Source of the DNA: Lysobacter sp. S4-A87
GTDB taxonomy: Bacteria; Pseudomonadota; Gammaproteobacteria; Xanthomonadales; Xanthomonadaceae
Assembly (NCBI RefSeq): GCF_022637455.1
Contig: NZ_CP093341.1
Coordinates: forward strand, 3,782,001-3,846,000
Reading direction: 5' to 3'
DNA: 64,000 nt
A program made the translations under genes and the position numbers. A model generated the notes under the pieces. The model worked only from the letters and a program-made list of their open reading frames with translations. It ran no database searches and was not told the origin of the DNA. Below, piece after piece: positions 56,089 to 64,000 of this stretch. Every line of letters starts with the position of its first letter. Within the stretch, counting starts at the first letter, position 1.

Positions 56089-56940
56089 TCAACCGAAGCG
56101 GCCGGTGATGTAGTCCTCGGTCTGCTGCTTGCTCGGGTTGGAGAAGATCGTTTCGGTGTTGCCGTGTTCGATCAGGTCGCCCAGGTACATGAAGGCCGTG
56201 AAGTCCGACACGCGCGCAGCCTGCTGCATGTTGTGGGTCACGATTGCGATCGTGTAGTCCTTCTTCAGCTCTTCGACCAGCTGCTCGATGCGGCTGGTGG
56301 AGATCGGATCCAGTGCCGAGGTCGGCTCGTCGAGCAGCAGCACGTCCGGGCGCAGGGCCACGGCGCGGGCGATGCACAGACGCTGTTGCTGGCCGCCCGA
56401 CAGGCCCAGCGCGCTCTGGCCGAGCTTGTCCTTGACCTCGTCCCACAGCGCGCCCTGGCGCAGGGCATGCTCGACGCGGTCGTTCATGTCGGCCCTGGAC
56501 AGCTTCTCGTGGTGGCGGATGCCGTAGGCGACGTTCTCGAAGATCGTCATCGGGAACGGCACGGGTTTCTGGAACACCATGCCGACCTTGCTGCGCAGCC
56601 GGTTCATCGGATAGCGCGGGTCGAGGATGTTGTCACCGTCGAGCAGCACCTCGCCCCTGGCCTCCAGCTTGGGGTACAGCGCATAGATGCGGTTGAAGAT
56701 GCGCAGCAGTGTCGACTTGCCGCAGCCCGAAGGTCCGATCAGCGCGGTGACGCGCTTTTCCGGGATCTCCAGGTTGATTTCCTTCAGCGCATGGAACTTG
56801 TCGTAGTAGAAGTTCAGTCCGCGTGCGGCGAGCTTCACCGGCGCCGTTGCGGCGCTGGCGCGCTCGGGCGTGGCGACCGTAAGGCGGGAGTCGTTCATGG
56901 CCGGAGTCCGGGCGATGCGGGAGGGCGTGAGGTCAGTCAT
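56089..56940 (-). CDS. pstB: Phosphate ABC transporter ATP-binding protein PstB
   Basis: This 283-residue ATPase has Walker A ([19 protein letters not shown]), signature [20 protein letters not shown], Walker B ([14 protein letters not shown]) and H-loop ([13 protein letters not shown]). [18 protein letters not shown] precedes Walker A, as expected for PstB. The first ~25 residues (before [11 protein letters not shown]) are unconserved; an internal ATG at 56898 is a possible start. It overlaps pstA by eight bases. Confidence 0.95.
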   Translation of the reverse strand: MTDLTPSRIARTPAMNDSRLTVATPERASAATAPVKLAARGLNFYYDKFHALKEINLEIPEKRVTALIGPSGCGKSTLLRIFNRIYALYPKLEARGEVLLDGDNILDPRYPMNRLRSKVGMVFQKPVPFPMTIFENVAYGIRHHEKLSRADMNDRVEHALRQGALWDEVKDKLGQSALGLSGGQQQRLCIARAVALRPDVLLLDEPTSALDPISTSRIEQLVEELKKDYTIAIVTHNMQQAARVSDFTAFMYLGDLIEHGNTETIFSNPSKQQTEDYITGRFG

Positions 56941-57829
56941 GGCTGATTCTGTTTCGAAGCACGATGGCGCGGGCCACCAGGCTGATGAGGAGGACGAACA
57001 CCGTGAGGACCAGCGCGCCGGCCCACGCCAGCACCTGCCACGATTCGTAGGGACTGCCGGCGAACTGGTTCATCACCACCGGCACGCTGGCCATCGGCTG
57101 GAGGACGTTGGTGCTCCAGTACTGGTTGCCGAAGGCGGTGAACAGCAGCGGCGCGGTCTCACCGGAGATGCGTGCCAGTGCCAGCAGCACGCCGGTGACG
57201 ATGCCGGCCGAGGCGCTGCGATAGAGCACCTGCACGATCACCTTCCACTGCGGCACGCCCAGCGACAGCGCCGCTTCGCGCATCTGCGCCGGCACCAGTC
57301 GCAGCATCTCGTCGGTGGTGCGCACCACCACCGGCAACACGATGAACGCCAGCGAGATCGCACCGGCGAGCGCCGAGAAGTTGCCGCCGGACTGCATCAC
57401 CACCAGGGTGTAGACGAACAGGCCCAGCACGATGGAGGGCGCCGACAGCAGGATGTCGTTGACGAAGCGGACCACGGTGCCGATCTTGCGTGCGTTGCCG
57501 TACTCGGCCAGCCAGGTGCCGGCGGCGATGCCGAGCGGCGTGCCGATCAGGATCGCGATCGCGCACATGACCGCGCTGCCGAAGAAGGCGTTCATCAGGC
57601 CGCCTTCCTGCATCGGCGGCGGCGTGCTCTGGGTGAACAGCGCCAGGTTGACGCCGCCGATGCCCTTGGACACCAGCGTCCACAGTATCCAGCCCAGGAA
57701 GAACAGGCCGAACATCGCGGCCGCGCAGGCCAGCACGATGGACACGACGTTGACGATGCGGCGCCTGCGGTACAGGCCATCGGAGATGCGATGGTCAGTG
57801 GCCTTCAGGGCCTTGGCGGTGGTGGCCAT
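56933..57829 (-). CDS. pstA: Phosphate ABC transporter permease PstA
   Basis: This 298-residue permease of about six helices has the EAA loop ([20 protein letters not shown]) and sequence [19 protein letters not shown] near the end. [20 protein letters not shown] is the first helix. It forms the inner-membrane channel with PstC, whose stop its start overlaps by one base (TGATG). Confidence 0.94.
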   Translation of the reverse strand: MATTAKALKATDHRISDGLYRRRRIVNVVSIVLACAAAMFGLFFLGWILWTLVSKGIGGVNLALFTQSTPPPMQEGGLMNAFFGSAVMCAIAILIGTPLGIAAGTWLAEYGNARKIGTVVRFVNDILLSAPSIVLGLFVYTLVVMQSGGNFSALAGAISLAFIVLPVVVRTTDEMLRLVPAQMREAALSLGVPQWKVIVQVLYRSASAGIVTGVLLALARISGETAPLLFTAFGNQYWSTNVLQPMASVPVVMNQFAGSPYESWQVLAWAGALVLTVFVLLISLVARAIVLRNRISHD

Positions 57830-58797
57830 CAGTTGCCCTCCCTGCGCGACAGTTGCATCAGCATCAGGCGGGCAATGGCCAGCACGACGAACGTGACGAT
57901 GAACAACACGAAGCCGAGCAGCAGCAACGCGGAGCGGTAGGTTTCGGTGGCTTCACCGAAGTCGTTGGCGATCAGTGCGGCGATCGTGGTGCCCGGCTCG
58001 AGCAGTGAGGTAGAGAAGTTGACGCTGTTGCCGATGACGAAGGCGACGGCCATGGTCTCGCCGAGCGCGCGGCCGAGTCCGAGGAAGACGCCACCGATCA
58101 CCGCCGAGCGGGTGTAGGGCAGGACGATGTCCCAGCTCACTTCCCACTTGGTCGAGCCCAGTGCGTAAGCGGATTCTTTAAGGCGCGTCGGCACGGTCAG
58201 GAAGACCTCGCGCATCACCGAGGAGATGAAGGGGATCACCATGATCGCCAGCACGATGCCGGCGGTAAGCATGCCGATGCCCAGCGGCGGTCCCTGGAAG
58301 AACTGGCCGATCACCGGCCAGGTGCCGAGGTTGTCGTTGAGCCAGGGCGTGACGTATTCGGTCATCACCGGCACCAGCACGAACAGGCCCCACATGCCGT
58401 AGATGATCGAGGGGATGCCGGCGAGCAGTTCGATGGCGGTTCCGATCGGACCGCGCGCCCAGCGCGGCGCGACTTCGGTCAGGAAGAAGGCGATGCCGAA
58501 GCTGACCGGAACCGCGATCAGCATGGCGATGATCGCGGTGACGATCGTGCCGTAGATCGGCACCAGCGCGCCGTACTTGTCCTCGACCGGATTCCATTCG
58601 GAGGTGATGAAGAAATCCAGTCCAGACGCGGCCAGCACGTGGCGACCGCCCCACAGCATCGACAGCGCGGCGCCGGCCAGGGCGATAAGCACGAACACCA
58701 CCGTGCCGGTCAGGATGTAGCGGAACAGCTTGTCGTTGCGCGCGTCGTGGTGATCGCGCGAACCGGGCACTGCCGCGGGAATGGTGGTGGCGTTCAT
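57829..58797 (-). CDS. pstC: Phosphate ABC transporter permease PstC
   Basis: This 322-residue permease of about six helices has the typical LAASGLDFFITSEWNPVEDK near the N-terminus, YGTIVTAIIAMLIAVPVSFG, AGIPSIIYGMWGLFVLVPVM and the EAA-type PTRLKESAYALGSTKWEVSW. It pairs with PstA. A composite inverted repeat lies between it and pstS. Confidence 0.94.
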   Translation of the reverse strand: MNATTIPAAVPGSRDHHDARNDKLFRYILTGTVVFVLIALAGAALSMLWGGRHVLAASGLDFFITSEWNPVEDKYGALVPIYGTIVTAIIAMLIAVPVSFGIAFFLTEVAPRWARGPIGTAIELLAGIPSIIYGMWGLFVLVPVMTEYVTPWLNDNLGTWPVIGQFFQGPPLGIGMLTAGIVLAIMVIPFISSVMREVFLTVPTRLKESAYALGSTKWEVSWDIVLPYTRSAVIGGVFLGLGRALGETMAVAFVIGNSVNFSTSLLEPGTTIAALIANDFGEATETYRSALLLLGFVLFIVTFVVLAIARLMLMQLSRREGN

Positions 58798-58857
58798 CGG
58801 GGAGAGGCGTGGCCTTGGTGGTGCGGGCGGGGCAGGGTTCGGATCGTCATTTCAATT

Positions 58858-58978
58858 CGTCATTCCCGCGAAGGCGGGAATCCAGGGACGTTGCTTCTGT
58901 CTGCCCTGGGGAGGGATGGGCAGAGCAAAGCGAGAGCAACTTCCACGTCCATGGATCCCCGCCTTCGCGCGGATGACG
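58858..58978. repeat. Composite inverted repeat (REP/BIME-like) between pstS and pstC
   Basis: The left arm at 58858-58884 and right arm at 58952-58978 are near-perfect inverted copies (24 of 27). The left arm itself contains a CCCGCGAAGGCGGG hairpin. Between the arms, GTTGCT/AGCAAC and TGCCC/GGGCA pair inside, giving a nested hairpin of about 120 bases. In this position it could reduce read-through from pstS into pstC or stabilise the pstS mRNA. Confidence 0.85.
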
Positions 58979-59021
58979 AGCTGGCAAAGCCGTGTCCGCG
59001 ATGCGGACACGGGCCAGTTAG

Positions 59022-60107
59022 TCACTTGAATTCCGCGGCCCAGTACGCTTCCACCTGCTGCACCAGCGCCGGCGGCAGCGGTACGTAATCCAGCGACTGC
59101 GCCTGCGCCTGGCCGTTCTCGAAGGCCCACTTGAAGAAGGCGAGCGTGTCGGCGCTGCGCTTGGCGTCCTTGGGCTGCTTGTACATCAGGATGAAATTGG
59201 TGGCGGTGATCGGCCAGGCCTGTGCGCCGCTGGCGTTGGTGATCACCAGGTTGAAGTCCTTGGCGTTGGCCCAGTCAGCGCCTTCGGCGGCGGCCTGGAA
59301 GCTTTCCGCACTGGGCTGCACCCAGTTGCCGGCCGCATTCTGCAGCGAGGTGTAGGTCATCTTGTTCTGCGCGGCGTAGGCCAGTTCGACGTAGCCGACC
59401 GAACCCTTGATCTGCTGCACGTAGGAGGCAACGCCTTCGTTGCCCTTGCCGCCGACGCCACCGGGCCACTTCACGGTGGTGCCTTCGCCGATCCCGCTCT
59501 TCCAGGTCGGGCTGACCTTGGACAGGTAGTTGGTGAAGTTGAAGGTGGTGCCCGAACCGTCGGAGCGGTGGACGATGTTGATCTTGGTCGAGGGCAGGGT
59601 GAGGCCCGGGTTGACCGCGGCGACGGCCGGGTCGTTCCAGGTGGTGACCTTGCCCTGGAAGATATCGGCCAGCAGCGTGCCGGTCAGGCGCAGCTTGCCC
59701 GGCTCCATGCCTTCGATGTTGACCACCGGGACCACGCCGCCGATGGCGGAGGGGAACTGGCCGAGTCCGGCCGCGGCCAGGTCTTCGGTCGCCAGCGGTT
59801 TGTCGGAGGAGCCGAAGTCGACGGTGCCGGCCTTGATCTGGGCGATGCCGCCTCCGGAGCCGATCGACTGGTAGTTGACCTTGGCACCGGTGGCCTTGTT
59901 GTAGTCGTCGGACCACTTCGAGATCAGCGGGTAGATGAACGTCGCGCCTGCGCCCGTGATCTGCACGGCGACCTTGTCGCCGGCGGGAGCTGCGGCCGAC
60001 GTGGCGTCGCCAGCAGGCGCCTGCGCTTCGCTGGACGGCTTGCAGGCGGTCGCGGTCAGGGCAATGGCGAAGGCGAGGGCGGCAACGCGGGCCGTCGTCG
60101 TGTTCAT
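59022..60107 (-). CDS. pstS: Phosphate-binding lipoprotein PstS (first copy)
   Basis: This 361-residue periplasmic phosphate-binding protein has a lipoprotein signal with Cys22 (AFAIALTATAC). A disordered Ala/Ser/Pro linker precedes the binding fold: VQITGAGATFIYPLISKWSD, NYQSIGSGGGIAQIKAGTVD, FGSSDKPLATEDLAAA, VHRSDGSGTTFNFTNYLSKV and VGYVELAYAAQNKM. Phosphate is held by these conserved Ser, Asp, Arg and Thr residues. It is about 65% like the second PstS by eye. A Pho-box-like site is upstream. Confidence 0.94.
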   Translation of the reverse strand: MNTTTARVAALAFAIALTATACKPSSEAQAPAGDATSAAAPAGDKVAVQITGAGATFIYPLISKWSDDYNKATGAKVNYQSIGSGGGIAQIKAGTVDFGSSDKPLATEDLAAAGLGQFPSAIGGVVPVVNIEGMEPGKLRLTGTLLADIFQGKVTTWNDPAVAAVNPGLTLPSTKINIVHRSDGSGTTFNFTNYLSKVSPTWKSGIGEGTTVKWPGGVGGKGNEGVASYVQQIKGSVGYVELAYAAQNKMTYTSLQNAAGNWVQPSAESFQAAAEGADWANAKDFNLVITNASGAQAWPITATNFILMYKQPKDAKRSADTLAFFKWAFENGQAQAQSLDYVPLPPALVQQVEAYWAAEFK

Positions 60108-60187
60108 GCGCAACTCCGTGTGGGGAGGGAGATATGAATCGGGATCCAAGGCTCTCGCCCCGGGCTGCGCCATTTGATGATCTTTTT

Positions 60188-60205
60188 GTTACACCCCGAT
60201 GACAT
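60188..60205 (-). promoter_or_regulatory. Candidate Pho box upstream of the lipoprotein pstS
   Basis: On the minus strand ATGTCAT-CGGG-GTGTAAC has two 7-base repeats 11 bases apart, as in the CTGTCAT-N4-CTGTCAT consensus. It lies about 80 bases before the pstS start. Confidence 0.55.
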
Positions 60206-60342
60206 GGAACCGTCACATTTCTGTAGCCAAGCGGGGGGAGGCCTGGGGCGGGGCTTCTGGGGCCCCCTTCGTGGCAAAGGGGGTGCGTCTGCGGCGGGCG
60301 TCGAGGGGCTCAAAGCCTGCCCCCACCCAGGAAGGGCAGGCC

Positions 60343-60370
60343 AAAAAAAAAGCGGGCCCGAAGGCCCGCT
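60343..60370 (-). terminator. Rho-independent terminator after the second pstS
   Basis: On the minus strand an 8-bp stem AGCGGGCC/GGCCCGCT (60370-60363 with 60358-60351) with a four-base loop leads into nine T. It lies 26 bases after the stop of the downstream-coding pstS (60397-61416). Confidence 0.93.
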
Positions 60371-60396
60371 CGTGGGTATTGCCCGAGCCGGAAGGC

Positions 60397-61416
60397 TCAG
60401 TAGTTCATGTTCGCCGACCAGTACTTCTCGATCTGCTGTACCAGCGCATCCGGCAGCGGCACATAGTCGAGCGCCTTGGCCTGTGTGTCGCCGTTGGTAT
60501 AGACCCAGCGGAAGAATTCCTTGGCGTTCTTGGCGCCGGCGGCATTCTTGGGCTGCTTGTACATCAGGATGAAGTTGGTGGCGGTGATCGGCCAGGAATT
60601 CGCGCCCGGCGCATTGGTCATGACCAGATAGAAGTCCTTGGCGTTGGCCCAGTCGGCACTGGCAGCGGCCGCCTGGAAGCTCTCGTCCGACGGCAGCACG
60701 AAGTTGCCGGAGGCATTCTTCATGCGGGTGTAGGCCATCTTGTTCTGCAGCGCGTAGGACAGCTCGACGTAGCCGATGCCACCGACGATCTGCTTGACGT
60801 AGGCAGCCACGCCCTCGTTGCCCTTGCCACCGATACCGACCGGCCACTTCACCGCCGTGCCTTCACCGACGCCGTTCTTCCATTCCGGGCTGACCTTGGA
60901 CAGGAAGTTGACGAAGTTGAAGGTGGTGCCCGAACCGTCCGAACGGTGGACAACCGTGATCTTCTTCGCCGGCAGCTGCACGCCACCGTTGAGGGCGACG
61001 ATCGCCGGATCGTTCCACATCTTGATCTTGCCCAGGAAGATGTTGGCCAGCGTGTCACCGTCCAGCTTGAGCGCGCCCGAAGCGACGCCCGGCACGTTGA
61101 CCACCGGCACCACGCCGCCGATCACCGACGGGAACTGCGCCAGGCCGTGCTGGGCCAGCTCTTCGGGCTTGAGCGGGGCGTCGGACGAGCCGAAGTCGAC
61201 CGTCGCGGCCTTGATCTGGGCGATACCGCCGCCGGAACCGATCGACTGGTAGTTGACCTTCTTGCCCGCCGCCTTGTTGTAGTCGGCCGACCACTTCGAC
61301 ATCACGGGATACACGAACGACGCGCCGGCGCCGGTGACGTCGGCGGCCTGTGCGTTGGCTACGAACGCCGTCGCCAGCGCAAGGGCGGCGAGGCGGAACT
61401 GGATGGATTTGAACAC
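60397..61416 (-). CDS. pstS: Periplasmic phosphate-binding protein PstS (second copy)
   Basis: This 339-residue binding protein has a classical signal peptide (MFKSIQFRLAALALATAFVA, cleaved after AQA) and no lipobox, so it is soluble. Fold motifs match the first copy: VTGAGASFVYPVMSKWSADY, NYQSIGSGGGIAQIKAATVD, FGSSDAPLKPEEL and VHRSDGSGTTFNFVNFLSKV. It has its own terminator and Pho-box-like sites, so it is probably a separate transcript made in large amounts under phosphate starvation. Confidence 0.94.
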   Translation of the reverse strand: MFKSIQFRLAALALATAFVANAQAADVTGAGASFVYPVMSKWSADYNKAAGKKVNYQSIGSGGGIAQIKAATVDFGSSDAPLKPEELAQHGLAQFPSVIGGVVPVVNVPGVASGALKLDGDTLANIFLGKIKMWNDPAIVALNGGVQLPAKKITVVHRSDGSGTTFNFVNFLSKVSPEWKNGVGEGTAVKWPVGIGGKGNEGVAAYVKQIVGGIGYVELSYALQNKMAYTRMKNASGNFVLPSDESFQAAAASADWANAKDFYLVMTNAPGANSWPITATNFILMYKQPKNAAGAKNAKEFFRWVYTNGDTQAKALDYVPLPDALVQQIEKYWSANMNY

Positions 61417-61468
61417 AGAGCTCTCCTGGAGTGACGACCAACGGGCTGACCCGTACGGGGCGCATTTG

Positions 61469-61486
61469 ATAACGGTTCGATGACAG
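61469..61486 (-). promoter_or_regulatory. Candidate Pho box 1 upstream of the second pstS
   Basis: On the minus strand CTGTCAT-CGAA-CCGTTAT shows two 7-base repeats with the 11-base period of a PhoB site, 53 bases before the start. Confidence 0.65.
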
Positions 61487-61501
61487 TGCCGGGACGGCTA
61501 T

Positions 61502-61519
61502 GTGACACATGCGTTACAG
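61502..61519 (-). promoter_or_regulatory. Candidate Pho box 2 upstream of the second pstS
   Basis: On the minus strand CTGTAAC-GCAT-GTGTCAC repeats the same 7+4+7 design, 33 bases farther upstream (three helical turns) than box 1. Tandem boxes are common before strongly induced pho genes. Confidence 0.6.
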
Positions 61520-61528
61520 CCGCACCGC

Positions 61529-61561
61529 CGTAGCCCGGGTAAGCGAAGCGCACCCGGGACA
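61529..61561. repeat. 33-bp dispersed repeat, copy 2
   Basis: This is identical to 50349-50381 (CGTAGCCCGGGTAAGCGAAG onwards). It lies between the OprP-like porin and the second pstS, just upstream of Pho box 2. Confidence 0.9.
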
Positions 61562-61677
61562 ACCGGAACGCCGGGCACGGGACGAAGCCAAAAAAATGGG
61601 CGCGGCTAGCCGCGCCCGAGGGGGAGGAAAGAGATGCGCAGAGTCGGAGCCCGGCAAGGCCGGGCCCCGGTGAAGCC

Positions 61678-62961
61678 TTACCAGTACAACTGGACGCGGG
61701 CTTCGAGGATGTTCGGGTTGTCGTCGACCTTGCGGTTGACCAGCACGTTGTTGTTGGCCGGGATGTCGGCGTACGGAGCAGCCGGCGTACGGACGAAGTA
61801 GCGCGAGCTGTCGACCATCACGTAGTTCAGCATGAACTTGAAGTTCGAGCGCCAGTACCAGTTCACGCCGACCGTCCAGGTGTCCATCTGGCCGCCGAGC
61901 ACGCCATCGACCACCGAAGCTGCGGTCGGGGTGGCGCCCGGGATGGCGGTGCCGTCATCCAGGTCGATCGTGTCGAAGCGCAGGCCGGCCTGCCACATGC
62001 CCGACGCCGGGCTGTCGGGCAGCGGAGTGGTCGGCACGCCGTCCTTGTAGCCCCAGGTCTCGCCGGTGATGTTCCACAGGCCGCTGATGTACCAGCTGCT
62101 GCCGTCGAAGTCCTTCGACTGGCGCGGATTGCCGTTGTTGTAGCGCTCGACCGTCGACTGCATGTACTCGCCCTGCAGCTTGAACGGACCGGTCACCCAC
62201 ATCGCTTCGCCACCGATGGTCTGCTGGCGGTCGGCGTTGGTCAGGTTGCCGGTGTCGACGATGCGCTGGCCGGCCAGGTCGGCGTCCGGACGGGCGCGGA
62301 TGCGCACCGTGTCGGCGAAGGTGTCGTAGTCGATGAACGACAGGCCGAAGTGCAGGATGTTGCCCTTCTCGTTGATCGGCGCCCAGTTGCCGCGGAAGCC
62401 GAAGCCCGGGCCGTGCGGCGTCGGAGCCGGATGCTCGGTCAGCTCGCGGGTGAAGTAGCTGGCGGTCAGGCCCCAGTCGTTGGTGCCGTAGTGGTACGCA
62501 GCACCGAGGCGACGGGCGATGCCGAAGGTGTTGGTGACCAGCGACTTGGAGATGAAGTCGTTGTTCTTCGTCGACGACAGTTCTTCCAGGCTGTTGGGCT
62601 GCTTGAACTGGCCCATCTGCAACCAGTGGTTGGCATCGCCGCCGAGCTTGTACTTGGCGTTGACGTCCAGCCACTTGTCGGCCTTGGCGTCGTAACCGAT
62701 GACCCAGTCGATGTTGCCCGGGCCCTTGCCCTTCAACACAAGTTCGGCGCGACGCAGTTCGTTGTCGCTGTCCTTGCCATCCGGGGCGTCGCCGTTGAGG
62801 TTGGCGAAGTCGTTGTCGAAATAGTTGTAGTCGGCCTGGACCAGGCCTTCGAACGAGATCTCGGAACCACCGATGACGTCGAAAGCGATTTCGGCGTGGG
62901 CGGCAGGAGCGGCAAGAACGGCGAGCAGCGCGACGGAAAGGGTGCTGCGAGACAGTTTCAT
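61678..62961 (-). CDS. OprO/OprP-family phosphate-selective porin
   Basis: This 427-residue outer-membrane barrel has a signal peptide (LSVALLAVLAAPAAHAE). OprP-family motifs include DNELRRAELVLKGKGPGNID, DVNAKYKLGGDANHWLQMGQ followed by FKQPNSLEELSSTKNN, FGIARRLGAAYHYGTNDWGL and a C-terminal VQLYW. ATG at 62961 gives the normal signal. It is the first gene of this phosphate cluster and probably brings phosphate or polyphosphate through the outer membrane. Confidence 0.92.
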   Translation of the reverse strand: MKLSRSTLSVALLAVLAAPAAHAEIAFDVIGGSEISFEGLVQADYNYFDNDFANLNGDAPDGKDSDNELRRAELVLKGKGPGNIDWVIGYDAKADKWLDVNAKYKLGGDANHWLQMGQFKQPNSLEELSSTKNNDFISKSLVTNTFGIARRLGAAYHYGTNDWGLTASYFTRELTEHPAPTPHGPGFGFRGNWAPINEKGNILHFGLSFIDYDTFADTVRIRARPDADLAGQRIVDTGNLTNADRQQTIGGEAMWVTGPFKLQGEYMQSTVERYNNGNPRQSKDFDGSSWYISGLWNITGETWGYKDGVPTTPLPDSPASGMWQAGLRFDTIDLDDGTAIPGATPTAASVVDGVLGGQMDTWTVGVNWYWRSNFKFMLNYVMVDSSRYFVRTPAAPYADIPANNNVLVNRKVDDNPNILEARVQLYW

Positions 62962-63012
62962 GGACGTAGCCCTTGGGGCGTAGGAAGACGCTGCGCAGGC
63001 TAGGGTGTGAAA

Positions 63013-63030
63013 GTTGCGTAAATATGACAG
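63013..63030 (-). promoter_or_regulatory. Candidate Pho box upstream of the porin
   Basis: On the minus strand CTGTCAT-ATTT-ACGCAAC has a perfect first half and a weak second half, about 52 bases before the porin start. Confidence 0.5.
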
Positions 63031-63117
63031 CGCTGACTTATTTCGTCGGGATGACGCTGGCATTACTGCCGCCGACCGGCAGCCACGGCCATGAGCCGGC
63101 CTTGCGAGGCCTGGCGG

Positions 63118-63843
63118 TCATTCCGACAGACGGTCGGGTTCCCCGGCTGTCTTTTCCTTGAAACGACACAGATCGCGCAGCACGCAATGCGGGCAGTCGG
63201 GCTTGCGCGCCTTGCAGACATAGCGGCCGTGCAGGATCAGCCAGTGGTGGGCATCATGCAGGTACTGCGGCGGCACCACCTTGAGCAGGCCGTCCTCGAC
63301 TGCCCGCACGGTCTTGCCCGGTGCCAGGCCGGTGCGGTTGGCGACCCGGAAGATATGGGTGTCCACGGCCATCGTCGGTTCGCCGAAGGCGGTGTTCATG
63401 ACCACGTTGGCGGTCTTGCGGCCGACCCCCGGCAGGGCTTCGAGGGCGGCGCGGTCGTGCGGGACTTCGCCGCCATGGCGCTCCAGCAGCTGGTGCGCCA
63501 TCGCCACCACGTTGGCCGCCTTGGTGTTGAACAGCCCGATGGTGGCGATGTAGGGCTTGAGTGCCTCGACGCCGAGGTCGGCGATGGCCTTGGGAGTATT
63601 GGCCACCGGGAATAATTTGCGCGTGGCCTTGTTGACGCCGACGTCGGTCGCCTGCGCCGACAGCGTCACTGCCACCAGCAGCTCATAGGGTGTGCTGAAC
63701 TCGAGCTCGGTGGTGGGCTTGGGGTTGAGCGCCTTCAGTCTGGCGAACATCGTTTCGACTTCGCCTGCGCTCAGGCGAGGACTGCGGCGGGCTGGCTTCG
63801 ATGCGGATTTCTTCGCGCTGGCTGCGGGCATGCGGTGGTTCAC
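63118..63843 (-). CDS. nth: Endonuclease III
   Basis: This ~241-residue DNA glycosylase/AP lyase removes oxidised pyrimidines. It has the helix-hairpin-helix (LEALPGVGRKTANVVMNTAF) with the catalytic Lys, the catalytic Asp (PTMAVDTHIFRVANR) and the C-terminal [4Fe-4S] motif CKARKPDCPHCVLRDLC. A basic N-terminal tail of about 25 residues is longer than E. coli's. GTG at 63843 overlaps the upstream stop; ATG at 63831 (MPAASAKK) is the alternative. Confidence 0.95.
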   Translation of the reverse strand: MNHRMPAASAKKSASKPARRSPRLSAGEVETMFARLKALNPKPTTELEFSTPYELLVAVTLSAQATDVGVNKATRKLFPVANTPKAIADLGVEALKPYIATIGLFNTKAANVVAMAHQLLERHGGEVPHDRAALEALPGVGRKTANVVMNTAFGEPTMAVDTHIFRVANRTGLAPGKTVRAVEDGLLKVVPPQYLHDAHHWLILHGRYVCKARKPDCPHCVLRDLCRFKEKTAGEPDRLSE

Positions 63844-64000
63844 GGCTTGTGGCGGGCGGCAGCTTTCGCGCGCGCACGGGCCAGCGCGGCGGCGGCAGCC
63901 GAGGGAAGGGCGGGTGCGGTGGTGGTCGCGGCGGTCGCGGCGGTCGTGGCCTGCGCACCGGGATCCGGTGCGGTCGTCATGGGTGTGGCGCGGTGCTCGG
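63840..64000 (-). CDS. C-terminal tail of an unidentified gene (perhaps RnfB-like) entering from the right edge
   Basis: The last 52 or so codons of a frame open to the window edge encode an Ala/Thr-rich tail (ATTAATAATTTAPALPSAAA, then ALARARAKAAARHKP). Its stop overlaps the nth GTG (GTGA). In this lineage rnfB often precedes nth and has such an Ala/Arg-rich end, but nothing diagnostic is visible here. An internal ATG at 63980 is also possible. Confidence 0.4.
   Translation of the reverse strand, partial: EHRATPMTTAPDPGAQATTAATAATTTAPALPSAAAAALARARAKAAARHKP

Overview
This is a GC-rich bacterial chromosome segment. Gene content and order suggest a gammaproteobacterium of the Xanthomonadales, most like Lysobacter or Luteimonas. 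The clues are the bamA-rseP-dxr-cdsA-uppS-frr-pyrH and rpsB-tsf blocks, map-glnD-dapD-yffB-dapE, Oar-like and STN-type TonB receptors, and a family of short intergenic hairpin repeats. The genus is an inference. I see no phage, insertion sequence, integrase or CRISPR array.

Layout. 0-7.1 kb (minus strand): envelope and translation housekeeping genes, with a His-rich CDF metal exporter between pyrH and frr. 7.4-19.7 kb (plus strand): a surface-protein block (Oar-like receptor; ECF sigma/FecR/STN-TonB receptor signalling set; subtilisin-type autotransporter) that separates pyrH from tsf-rpsB. 22-27.9 kb: map-glnD-dapD-yffB-dapE, with overlapping or nearly touching genes. 27.9-32.3 kb: an Ntn-hydrolase acylase on the minus strand, then asnB preceded by an Asn-rich leader peptide and a transcription attenuator. 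32.5-41.6 kb: a nitrite/NO module (nirK-nirV-sco-azurin, nnrS, an FNR-type regulator and hemN) with FNR-like boxes at three promoters and fabA-fabB in the middle. 41.6-45.5 kb: tpm, parC, rnk and a tRNA-Leu(CAG). 45.5-46.9 kb: a secreted protein resembling the pertussis toxin S1 ADP-ribosyltransferase. 47-51.5 kb: rnr, rlmB, a guanidine-II riboswitch with the gdx/sugE exporter, and rnt. 51.5-54.9 kb: a DUF692 (MNIO) peptide-modification operon whose precursor combines two EF-hands with EGKCG motifs, plus an ECF sigma factor. 55.3-63.0 kb: a phosphate regulon (phoU, pstBAC, two pstS, an OprP-like porin) with Pho-box-like sites. 63.1 kb to the end: nth and the tail of a further gene.

The genes form several self-contained circuits. 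Asparagine supply is probably sensed by ribosome stalling ahead of asnB. Oxygen is probably sensed by the FNR protein, which would control nirK, nnrS and hemN and so couple nitrite reduction to anaerobic haem synthesis. Phosphate starvation probably acts through the Pho boxes. Guanidine is sensed by RNA ahead of gdx. The surface block looks like a cell-surface signalling system with a possible Fur-controlled secreted protease. The least conventional items are the Asn attenuator, the PtxA-like protein and the EF-hand/EGKCG precursor.

All calls come from reading the sequence and translations; no database search was run.
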